A stretch of DNA of 64,000 nt. Source: Suillus spraguei (taxonomy: Eukaryota; Basidiomycota; Agaricomycetes; Boletales; Suillaceae). The first letter of the stretch is position 1; each line of letters opens with the position of its first letter. Both the position numbers and the translations under genes were made by a program. This document shows positions 55,921-64,000 of the stretch, piece by piece. The DNA lies in contig JABCPU010000039.1 in assembly GCA_016800925.1 (NCBI GenBank), positions 124,001 to 188,000 on the forward strand. The letters run 5' to 3'. The notes below the pieces were generated by a model. The model ran no database searches. It was not told the DNA's origin and saw only the letters and a program-made list of their open reading frames with translations.

Positions 55921-57257
55921 AATCGGCGCTCTCTGATTGGAAGATTGAGGAGAACGTCCTCTATTTTAAGAATCGCGCTTATATTCCACCGGCGCATCGC
56001 TCCAATATCCTGAAAAGTATCATGATCATCCTACCGCGGGCCATCCCGGTAGATTCAAAACTGAAGAACTCGTCAAACGGGAAGCTTGGTGGCCTGCAAT
56101 GGGCTCTTATATTCGGAAATACGTGAGGGTTGCGCCCTTTGTCAGCAAATGAAAGCGGATACTCATCCCGTTCGACCTCCGCTCACGCCTATTCTTCATC
56201 GGCTGTTCGCCCGTTCTCCCAGGTCTCCGTTGATCTTATCACCGACCTCCCGTTCTGGAGGCTTTGACAGTATCATGGTCGTGGTAGACCATGGCCTTAC
56301 GAAGGGGGTAATTATTATCCTTGTTTGAAAACTATCACTCAGAAGGTGTGGCAAGCTATTTTTAAAACATGTTTACCGACATTTGGACTCCATGACAAAG
56401 TTATCTCGGATCGAGGACCGCAATTCCTATCTCGCTTCTCAAAGGAACTTGCCCGACTTCTCGACTACGTCATCGCTCCATCCACGGCTTACCACCCGCA
56501 GACTGATGGTCAAACGGAAAGGCTCAATCAAGAACTTGAAACATACCTTCGCATTTACTGCCGTAACAACCCTGAAGATTGGGTAGAACATCTACCAATC
56601 GCTGAATTTGTTCACAATCACCGAAAACATGATGCACGCAATGCATCACCCTTCTATTTGATGATGGGATACGAACCACGTGCCATTCCCCACCTCATTC
56701 CCGATTCATCAGTCCCCGCAGCAGAAGATCGAGTACGATCTCTGCAGAAGATAAGAGAAGAAGCAATCGCCTGTCACAACATTGCTATGCAGACAATGGC
56801 CGAACGATCCCGAGGAGATAAGTACATCCCATGGAAGATCGGAGATAAGGTTTGGCTATCCGCCGCTAATCTTAGACTTAAACTCCCATCAAGGAAACTG
56901 GCACCGAAACGATACGGACCTTTCCCGATCATCGATGTCTTATCACCCATCACGTTCACACTCAAGCTTCCTCCGCAATGGAAGATTCATCCTACGTTCC
57001 ATGCTTCTGTCTTATCATCCTATAGCGAAACAGACGTACACGGACCGAACTTCCCCGAACCCCCACCTGATATCATCGAAGAAGAAGAAGAATATGAAAT
57101 CGAAGCAATTCTTTCCCACAAAGGAACCGGCAATCGCCGACGTTATCTCGTTTCCTGGAAAGGATATCCATCGGGAGATAACGAATGGCTCCCAGAAAAG
57201 AACTTGAAGAACTCCGCTCGAATCTTGAATGCTTATAAGAAGCAACACGCCCTCTGA
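55880..57257 (+). pseudogene. pol: Pol part 2: integrase with chromodomain, several frame breaks
   Basis: Integrase homology is spread over several frames up to 56330 and then open from 56325 to 57257. The zinc region (H...H around YHDHPTAGHP, then CALCQQ), the DDE core ([16 protein letters not shown], and Glu in GQTERLNQELE) and a C-terminal chromodomain (YEIEAILSHKG, YLVSWKGYPSGDNEWLPE) are all present. Frame changes occur near 55885, 56015, 56125, 56194, 56255 and 56319, most curable by adding one base. The chromodomain would direct integration to heterochromatin marks, as known for chromoviruses. Confidence 0.85.
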
Positions 57258-57314
57258 TTATCTTCCAGTCAATCAACCGCATTAGCACTTGATCAGCTAC
57301 CAACCAACATTGAA

Positions 57315-58331
57315 ATGTCTTTCCCCACTGCTTACATTACACCCGTCGTCACTGCCACCAATGACTCCGACTCTGAAACTGAACGATACGGAACCCTTAC
57401 CACTGAAATCGATAACTCCTCTTACATCGAAGCCGCCATTCTCTGCGAGGGACATGCCCTCGAAATTGAAAGAATCCTTACGGAAAGAGGCGCCTTCCCT
57501 GCCCTCCTCATCGTCAACATCATTCGTATTGCAGCCCTCATTGAAGCCACTGCCAAAGAAACAACGGAAATTACACTCCGTCACCGCTTCCTTCATCTTC
57601 AAAAACGCATTCGTGCTTACGCTATGTTGCTCCTTCCCGATTCCTTTAAGAATGATGTTGAAGAAGCTATTCACATCATTGCCGAGCGTCGAGCAGGTGT
57701 TGCTCGACCTCCCTCTCCGCAGGAAGATACACCACTTCCTATCCCAGCACCCTCTTCTTCACGCGCTTATACTAGTCTTGACGCCTTTACTGGCTTATAC
57801 ACTGCTGTCCAAGAGATCGGACAACTTACAAACCAAGTCGTCGAAACCATTCAACAGTCAGTCGCTGAAACAAGAGCAGCCAGAAACTTAGTGGAAGAAA
57901 CTATTACCGATCTACAGCAGACGCAAAGTAACCTTGCCTCTCCAAGAACCCCATCCCCGATTCAACAACCAACCTCACCACCTCCCACTACCGTCTCTCA
58001 TGACCATCCCGCATGGCTGTATGAACCATGCACAGAAGAACAGGTCGAAGCCGCAAAACTCATCGGAATCTCTACCACTGAACTGGTAACATTAGGTCCC
58101 CGACTCCACGACCTTCATATACATCCTCCTATGTCTATTCCATCATCGTTCGGTCCTATGGATCCCGTTTCACCGGTCTTAGTAAAGGACTTCGGCGTTA
58201 CTTCTTCCTCTTCATCTACCGAACTCCTTGCGGCTGCCGAACGAGAAGTTACTCCGGATCTCCCTATGTCGGCATACACTTTATCCACCGCTCAACAAGC
58301 GCAGTTGAAGCGGCAGAACACCCTTGCTTAA
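57315..58331 (+). CDS. ORF3: helical, Ser/Pro-rich protein downstream of pol
   Basis: 338 residues starting MSFPTAYITPVVTATND, 57 nt after the pol stop. The first ~130 residues are mostly helical (ALEIERILTERGAFPALLIV region); residues ~150-200 form a coiled-coil-like segment; the middle is Pro/Ser-rich (SPRTPSPIQQPTSPPP). No signal peptide or membrane anchor, so it is not an envelope protein. I do not recognise the family. The position between integrase and 3' LTR and the intact frame suggest a function kept by the element, but there is only one copy here. Confidence 0.65.
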   Translation: MSFPTAYITPVVTATNDSDSETERYGTLTTEIDNSSYIEAAILCEGHALEIERILTERGAFPALLIVNIIRIAALIEATAKETTEITLRHRFLHLQKRIRAYAMLLLPDSFKNDVEEAIHIIAERRAGVARPPSPQEDTPLPIPAPSSSRAYTSLDAFTGLYTAVQEIGQLTNQVVETIQQSVAETRAARNLVEETITDLQQTQSNLASPRTPSPIQQPTSPPPTTVSHDHPAWLYEPCTEEQVEAAKLIGISTTELVTLGPRLHDLHIHPPMSIPSSFGPMDPVSPVLVKDFGVTSSSSSTELLAAAEREVTPDLPMSAYTLSTAQQAQLKRQNTLA

Positions 58332-58336
58332 AACGT

Positions 58337-58783
58337 ATGACGAAGAAGAAGGGAAAGAAGCGCGCTAGATCCACTAGTCCTACGCCCATCATTTCCCCGT
58401 CTCCCTTACGCAAAGTTTCTTCCAATCCTGACGAGAACATGAAATGCCGCGTCTGTGGATTATTAGGACATCGTCAAAAGAACTGTGCGGAATATCAGTG
58501 CAAGATTTGCAGATATTGGTCGCCTACTCATTTATCACTCTACTGCCCCAACCGAGCTGGACCTCCTCCCTTCGAATTAACTTGGAAAGATGAGGGATTT
58601 TACGACGCGCTTCGTGCTTGGGAAAAGCAACTTGACGATGAACGTATTCAGGCAGAGAAGAGAAGGGATTCCAAACGACGCGCTGGTTTGGAGGAAGCTA
58701 AGTATATGATGAGTGGATCCTTTGCCGATGAAGACTACGAATGGAGCAATGACCCCGTTTACTATGCGAACCAAGATGAGTAA
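58337..58783 (+). CDS. ORF4: zinc-knuckle protein before the 3' LTR
   Basis: 148 residues, 5 nt after ORF3 in another frame. A basic start (MTKKKGKKRARS) is followed by CRVCGLLGHRQKNC (CX2CX4HX4C) and CKICRYWSPTHLSLYC (CX2CX6HX4C), then a charged helical tail and an acidic end. It likely binds RNA or DNA. The gag of this element already has its own knuckle, so this is a second one. It may once have been fused to ORF3. Family not recognised. Confidence 0.7.
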   Translation: MTKKKGKKRARSTSPTPIISPSPLRKVSSNPDENMKCRVCGLLGHRQKNCAEYQCKICRYWSPTHLSLYCPNRAGPPPFELTWKDEGFYDALRAWEKQLDDERIQAEKRRDSKRRAGLEEAKYMMSGSFADEDYEWSNDPVYYANQDE

Positions 58784-58803
58784 AAGTCGGTGACTTTACA
58801 TGT

Positions 58804-58813
58804 AAAGAGGGGG
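58804..58813 (+). promoter_or_regulatory. Polypurine tract of the complete Gypsy element
   Basis: AAAGAGGGGG, 3 nt before the 3' LTR; expected primer for plus-strand synthesis. Confidence 0.75.
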
Positions 58814-58816
58814 TAA

Positions 58817-59290
58817 TGTTACAATCGTACGTGCCCCTATTCATTTTCTACTTCATTTACCTTGTATATTACGTAACATGACTCTGACTCATATGCTCAA
58901 CGCATCTGTACTATAGTTGCCTTCCTCCTTTGGATACGCACTTACGTTCTCACGCCTCTCTTGGTCTGTGCGCACATATTGGCCTATTTAAGCACAGTGT
59001 ACTTGTAGTAGATTCCCTACTTTAATCTTACTGGGTTTTACCTGGAATCTCCTTCGCTTAGGTCTCCAACCTAAGTCGTCTTGAATCGTCTCTAAGTCTA
59101 AGCACTCCTTAGCCTTAGTCTCTATTCTCGCAGATACCTCTTTGACTTGTCATCGAGGCTGAACCCTTGATCGTACTCGGAACGCGTTCCTTGTACTTTC
59201 ACCTTGTTCTCTTTTGAACATTGTAAGAACTCCCAGCAGATCGCCTGTGTCTTTTCACTGTCGCTGGTGACGCCACCCCAGTTCGTAACA
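58817..59290 (+). repeat. 3' LTR of the complete Gypsy element
   Basis: 474 bp, no difference from the 5' LTR seen by eye. Confidence 0.93.
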
Positions 59291-59295
59291 ATCTT
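59291..59295. repeat. 5-bp TSD of the complete Gypsy element, right
   Basis: ATCTT, matching 51656-51660. Confidence 0.85.
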
Positions 59296-60482
59296 TTGAC
59301 ACTCATCTCATGTCTATAGGAGTTACCACTTGTCCATGGCCGTCTTACCCCTTTAGCATTGCCGGCGGCATCCCATGCTTACCACACACTGTACCAACTG
59401 CCGCACCTCGTTCCACCTACTGATGTCCTTCCATGTCCTTGCTGCGTCCACATAGCTCCATTTGGTGCATTGTTTGTTTTATGTTCATTATCACTGATTC
59501 CACGGCAAGTCTTATTACATGTTGCCTTGTGCCGCAGCGCCTCGCGCTATGTTTACATATGGCGGTTACTACACTTGAGCGCTACTGATCTCGCCTAGAG
59601 TATTCCGAATACATATGATTTAGGATATAAGCACCGCGTACCCTGCCCGATACAGTACCTGATTTTACCCCATTGCATGTACTATAGGTCAGGATTATTG
59701 TCTAGCTCTGGATCTACCCAGTAGTAGACTTAGTCTTTAAAGTTCTTTATCACTCGTTAATTGATCATGCTTATTCTCCGTTACCACTGGACTTTTGATT
59801 GCTATTTTGACTGAACTTCTCACGCACTGCTACTTCACTGCTGAAAGTACCACAGCCTTCTTTACTGTTTCTTTGCACCACTCACACCTTACCGCTACCG
59901 CTGATATCACCGCTCACTTGACGTAACTGTTTCAAGTATTATTTCGACCAAGGTAGCTCTGCTACATATGACGCTAGTTCCAGCAGCATCATTGCTGACC
60001 GCAGCAACTTACTGCTGACTATGATGCTACATTTGCACATTTGTTTGACTTGAACTTGACCATACTAACAGGCATCCCCCTTTAGGGTCGAACACTCTTG
60101 TTTCGCAAGTGAAGCAGACTAGACAGAGCGCAAGACTCACATACTAACTTAGGAGGTAGTTTATCTACAGCCCAGGTTAGGTTGTATCTTTACACTGCTC
60201 ACTCAACGTAACAGTTTCAAGTATTATTTCGACCAAGGTAGCTCCGCTACATACGACGCTAGTTCCGGCAGCATCATTGCTGACCGTGGCAACTTACTGC
60301 TGACTACGACACTACATTTGCACATTTGTTTGACTTGAACTTGACCATACTAACAGGCATCCCCCTTTAGGGTCGAACACTCTTATTTCACAAGTGAAGC
60401 AGACTAGACAGAGCGCAAGACCACACATACTAACTTAGGAGGTAGTTTATCTACAGCCCAGGTTAGGTTGTATCTTTACACT
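59296..60482 (+). repeat. Older repeat into which the complete Gypsy inserted
   Basis: 59296-59900 matches 45590-46205 in inverse. Together with 51622-51660 upstream of the Gypsy, it forms one older repeat unit (GCGCTGGGCTTAAAACCC...). It ends in the tandem duplication at 59912-60482. No coding potential recognised. Confidence 0.6.
59912..60482 (+). repeat. Tandem duplication, two 285-bp units
   Basis: Unit 1 is 59912-60196 and unit 2 is 60197-60482. Both contain CAAGTATTATTTCGACCAAG, AGGCATCCCCCTTTAGGGTC, and end GTTGTATCTTTACACT. They differ at scattered positions, roughly 5-6% by eye. Confidence 0.85.
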
Positions 60483-60776
60483 GGATATCCCAAATTAGGT
60501 GGGACGGACAGGACAGATGGAATGGACAGTCATTTCCAATTTTCTGGTAACAATAAGAGTCAGTTCAGCAACTCAATGTTGGGGCGTATTTGCCAACATG
60601 TACATCTGGCACAATGTGAGTGGCACCGGCATACTCCTTCAGCCAGTCAGAGCCTGAACCTTCCCTATCTACTGACCAGCACCACAATGGACTGGATCGA
60701 TCCTCACCTCCACAAGCTAATCTATTCATCTGTCGTCACTGTTGTGTCCATCTGCAGTCAATTTACTACTGTCCTA

Positions 60777-61958
60777 ATGGCTACTGAATCAACTACTGTC
60801 AGTACTGCTCTAAGTGAACCAAAAGCACAGTGGAACATAGCAGAAACCAATGCCCTTCTGGACTACTTGCTCAGGAACATCTCCGAGGCTGGGGATGGCG
60901 GAAATTTCAAGGCATCTACATTTGCTTCAGCAGCAACTGCTCTTGCAACAGCCAACTTGCTAACTGCTGGCCCTCCAAAGACAAGTAAACACTGTAGAAA
61001 TAAATGGAACTCTGTGAGTGCATTGAGATTCTCTAAGTCATAATCTACTAACATCTACCCCTGTACTAGCTCAAAGGGACATACAGAGAGATCCAAAACT
61101 ATCGCAATGTCTCAGGGGCTCATTGGGACAACATAAAAGGTGCTGGAATTGAAGGAGAGGCTGTGTCAGAGGTGTTCAATAGCTATGTTGGGTCAAGTGT
61201 ATGTCCTCTGTTCAAGACTATCTAAGGTATTCTAATACATTAAATAGACATCCCACACTTCAATGCGCCAATTTTCCAACAGCGGATGGTTATTCTATGA
61301 TAAAGTAGTTGAGATCTTACCAAATGGTACTGGCACTCAGGGAACTCATGCTTTTCATCCAGCAGCTGCTGCAGCTCCAGTACTGGCTGATGATGATGTT
61401 GGGCCTGGAGCTGAGCATATCATTGCTGCTGCCGCTGCAACCATCATTGCATCAGCTGTCACCACCAGCACTAACCCTGTTACTACTACCATGGAACCAT
61501 CTCATGATATCAACTTCAGTGCTTCCCGTCTTCCCCCTCCCACTGTCACATCCAGCTTTGGCACTGGAAAATGTACTTGTGATGACACATCATATGATAT
61601 GGAATAATCAAGCCACCTATCTACTCATCCGTCATTTTCTGGCCCCGTGGAATCCACTACTTTGGTATCAGTACCCCCTCCTGCAAAAAAAACATGATCT
61701 GGATGCCATGGTGATGGTGCAGTCACATTGATGACCAATGCAGCATGAGGGTTGAAGGTTTCACCCACCACTGCTGTTGTTGGCATGCAAGGTTCGATTA
61801 ATCGCATCAGTGACATTCTTGAAAAAGCTGTCACTGCAGTGCCTGTGCCTGCACCACCACCACCAGCTCCTCTTCCTCCCCCCTCGGTTACATCAACTCT
61901 TGATCATGCCATGATTCTTTTGCAGACTGAGGATGCAGAAGTGCCTGAAGCGGACTTG
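60777..61958 (+). pseudogene. Myb/SANT-like DNA-binding protein, decayed and cut by a Gypsy LTR
   Basis: Exons 60777-61013, 61070-61198 and 61248 onward, with introns of 56 and 49 nt. The start is MATESTTVSTALSE. The domain AQWNIAETNALLDYLLRN ... KHCRNKWNS ... LKGTYREIQNYRNVSG ... WLFYDKVVEILPNG resembles the Myb/SANT-like (Myb_DNA-bind_3) domain found in fungal proteins linked to PIF/Harbinger-type transposons. After 61604 the frame meets TAA at 61605-61607 and at least one TGA, with homologous-looking low-complexity sequence continuing to AEVPEADL, where the LTR starts. So it was probably a transposon-linked or host gene, now dead. Confidence 0.65.
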
Positions 61959-62432
61959 TGTTACAATCGTATGTGCCCCTATTCATTTTCCCTTTGTTCC
62001 TTTTACTTGTATATCTTGTCACGTGACTCTGACTCATATGCTCAACGCATTTGTACAATACATGCCTTCCTTATTAGGATACGCAGTCACATCACGGTTA
62101 CTTGGTCTGTGCGCACATATTGGCCTATTTAAGCACAGTGTACTTGTAGTAGATTCCCTACTTTAATCTTACTGGGTTTTACCTGGAATCTCCTTCGCTT
62201 AGGTCTCCAACCTAAGTCGTCTTGAATCGTCTCTAAGTCTAAGCACTCCTTAGCCTTAGTCTCTATTCTCGCGGATACCTCTTAAGACTTGTCTTTGAGG
62301 CTGAACCCTTGATCGTACTCGGAACGCGTTCCTTGTACTTTCACATTGTCCTCTTTTGGACATTGTAAGAACTCCCAGCAGACCGTCTGTGTCTTTTCAC
62401 TGTCGCTGGTGACGCCACCCCAGTTCGTAACA
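61959..62432 (+). repeat. 5' LTR of the second Gypsy copy
   Basis: 474 bp, TGTTACAATCG start and GTTCGTAACA end; TATTTAAG and ACTTTAATCTT conserved; followed by the self-priming site AAAGATTAAAGTC. Confidence 0.9.
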
Positions 62433-62629
62433 AAAGATTAAAGTCGTTTTGATCGTCGACTATCCAGTCTTCGACCCTGAACCCTGATCGCTTAGATCAG
62501 CAGACTAGCGTACGCGTATGCTGAGCAGATTGTCAAGAGAAGCCCTCTGACAGAAGAAAGCCCTGACGGACAGCAAGACAGCGCGTGTAGGCACCGAGAA
62601 AGTATAACTCATCAGAAGAATCATCAACC

Positions 62630-63463
62630 ATGTCGACCAAAGAATTCGAATACAAGATCGGTCAACCAATTGGTTTTGATGGAGATCGTGATAACTCTTG
62701 CGAGTTTATCCAGTCGTGCAACTTGCACTTTGACATCAATGAAAAGCTTTATACCACCAACAAACAGAAGATCATCTACATAACATCCTTTATGACAGAA
62801 AGGAACGCCAAATCCTGGAAAGAACAGTTCCTAGAACACGCCCAATCAACCGACACTTCTGGACAAAAAGTTGGTTATGGGACAATGGCAGATTTTATGA
62901 AGAGCTTCAAAGAAGCATTCGAACCAGTGGATACCAAGGGAACCGCGCTCACCAGACTCAGAGATCTCAAACAAGGAACTGGAGATCTCCATACCTATGT
63001 CGCTGACTTTGAGGCACTTGCAGCCAAGGCTCAGATCACTGACAACGCGACGAAGATCCAGTTCTTCCAAGACGGCCTTAATTGGGGTATCCTTACAAAG
63101 CTTTTCAATACAGGAGATGTCTCCGAAATATTCAGAGAAGTTGTGCTGCAATGTGTTGCTATTGACAACGCCCATCATCGGCTTAACGCCATGAGGACAC
63201 GTCATACTCCACAACAAAAGAAGAAGAACTACGGGAATGCACGGTATATTCCGAATTGTGATTCCAACGCAATGGTCGTAGATCGAATCTCCGATATGGA
63301 GAGATCCGAATGCATGAAGAAAGGACAATGCTTCGGGTGCAAGAAGACAGGACACCATATCCATAACTGTCCTGACAGAAAGAAGAAGACCCCACTTCGA
63401 CAAACCGAAGTTAAGGAAGAAGAAGAAGAAGAAACAGTGCGACGGATTGTCCAGGATTTTTGA
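62630..63463 (+). CDS. gag: Gag of the second Gypsy copy
   Basis: 277 residues, near-identical to the gag at 52335. The knuckle is CFGCKKTGHHIHNC. The acidic tail is one residue shorter. The 3' end keeps the GATTTTTGAT string at which pol begins in the -1 frame. Confidence 0.92.
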   Translation: MSTKEFEYKIGQPIGFDGDRDNSCEFIQSCNLHFDINEKLYTTNKQKIIYITSFMTERNAKSWKEQFLEHAQSTDTSGQKVGYGTMADFMKSFKEAFEPVDTKGTALTRLRDLKQGTGDLHTYVADFEALAAKAQITDNATKIQFFQDGLNWGILTKLFNTGDVSEIFREVVLQCVAIDNAHHRLNAMRTRHTPQQKKKNYGNARYIPNCDSNAMVVDRISDMERSECMKKGQCFGCKKTGHHIHNCPDRKKKTPLRQTEVKEEEEEETVRRIVQDF

Positions 63464-64000
63464 TGTGGAGAAACAAGGATTCGACGTATGTTTCTCCCAA
63501 TGTACTACTAAGACTTGTACGCGCTGTAGGTGAAAGAAAAGAACTTCGTGTCCCTATCACCCTTCACTCGCGTACTCGCTTGAAATCCATCGACACCACC
63601 GCTGTTATCGATTCAGGAGCAGCAGGAACATTCATCTCAGAAGAGTTTGTGAATCTCCATCAAATCACACGACGAAAACTCAAAGAACCATTTCGAGTTA
63701 CTACGGCAGATGGAACTCTTATCAAAGGAGGACCGATCACACACTACTGTCTTCTGGTGGTCAAAATTGATGAACGAACCATGTATGGAAAATTCAATAT
63801 CACCAAATTAGGAAGGAGAGATCAAATCCTCCTTGGAATCCCATGGTTACGAGCAATGAACCCAATTATAGATTGGGCTGCTGAAACACTTGTCCTTTCA
63901 CGGACAGAGAAATCAGACGAGATCGAAATCGATATGGATGAAGATCGAAAGAAGAACGGGTTGCCCCGACTTTTCAACCACCATACCAGATGGCAACATT
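63460..64000 (+). CDS. pol: Pol start of the second Gypsy copy (partial)
   Basis: Open to the window end. Contains the protease site AVIDSGAAGTFI and ILLGIPWLRAMNP. It begins in the -1 frame relative to gag, as in the complete copy. Confidence 0.88.
   Translation, partial: MMWRNKDSTYVSPNVLLRLVRAVGERKELRVPITLHSRTRLKSIDTTAVIDSGAAGTFISEEFVNLHQITRRKLKEPFRVTTADGTLIKGGPITHYCLLVVKIDERTMYGKFNITKLGRRDQILLGIPWLRAMNPIIDWAAETLVLSRTEKSDEIEIDMDEDRKKNGLPRLFNHHTRWQH

Larger units (their letters stand above)
51661..59290 (+). mobile_element. Complete Ty3/Gypsy chromovirus with self-priming signals and two 3' ORFs
   Basis: 7.63 kb. LTRs of 474 bp at both ends look identical, and the 5-bp TSD is ATCTT. The order is gag, protease, reverse transcriptase, RNase H, integrase with a C-terminal chromodomain, ORF3, ORF4. 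The primer site lies 1 nt after the 5' LTR and is complementary to an LTR-internal stretch, as in Tf1/sushi elements; a purine tract (58804-58813) precedes the 3' LTR. Gag and pol differ by -1 frame. Pol has several further frame breaks, listed with the integrase. Youth (LTR identity, intact TSD) and broken pol conflict. Confidence 0.93.
61959..64000 (+). mobile_element. Second Gypsy copy, 5' part; continues beyond the window
   Basis: Same family as 51661-59290: LTR, primer site, gag and the start of pol with the -1 frame change. The window ends inside the protease-RT linker. The LTR differs from the complete element at scattered sites, so it is a separate insertion event. The left flank reads GGACTTG; a TSD cannot be checked. 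Confidence 0.9.

Noticed and set aside
57289..57891. Plus-strand 200-codon frame overlapping ORF3
   Set aside because: Overlaps the longer ORF3 start in another frame and lacks domain or composition support.

Overview
The window looks like nuclear DNA of an agaricomycete (mushroom-forming basidiomycete). Host genes are split by many GT-AG introns of about 45-65 nt, a NACHT-WD40 NLR of basidiomycete type is present, and the repeats are fungal: a Tad1-like LINE, a DIRS-type tyrosine-recombinase retroelement, hAT remnants and Ty3/Gypsy chromoviruses. Boletales is possible but is only an impression from the NLR. No tRNA, rRNA or CRISPR was recognised.

Layout. 0.75-5.4 kb: a decayed DIRS-order retroelement (gag with one intron, RT-RNase H, tyrosine recombinase) on the minus strand. 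5.6-13.3 kb: a short-chain dehydrogenase gene split near its 3' end by a LINE (5751-12348) with a perfect 15-bp target-site duplication; the LINE carries a nested MITE-like insert in its 5' region. 14.97-20.05 kb: an NLR with N-terminal helical region, NACHT and 14 near-identical WD40 repeats, broken by one in-frame TGA. 20.4-21.1 kb: three palindromic hairpin elements. 21.6-24.8 kb: the AP-3 adaptor delta subunit, fully resolved into 11 exons. 26.3-28.6 kb: a TBC-domain Rab GAP with an apparent 1-nt deletion. 28.6-33.8 kb: gene-poor. 33.8-39.2 kb: three host genes whose exon sums are in frame: a Ser/Pro-rich protein, a possible Sld7-like protein, and an MFS permease with a GC-AG intron.

39.2-64 kb is nested repeats: an 802-bp hAT derivative with clear TIRs and 8-bp TSD, a large inverted repeat around a truncated Gypsy copy whose gag carries an oppositely oriented solo LTR, a second inverted-repeat composite, a complete young Gypsy chromovirus (51661-59290), a 285-bp tandem duplication, a broken Myb/SANT-like gene, and the 5' part of a further Gypsy copy running off the window end.

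The most distinctive system is the complete Gypsy element. Its LTRs look identical, with a 5-bp TSD. An 11-nt site just after the 5' LTR is complementary to an 11-nt stretch about 30 nt downstream of a TATA-like box inside the LTR, the geometry expected for Tf1/sushi-type self-priming. Gag and pol are joined by a -1 frame change conserved in two copies, and two extra ORFs (a helical Ser/Pro-rich protein and a zinc-knuckle protein) lie between the chromodomain integrase and the 3' LTR. Pol nevertheless has several 1-2 nt frame breaks clustered in the integrase, at odds with LTR youth, so either assembly error or local damage is likely.
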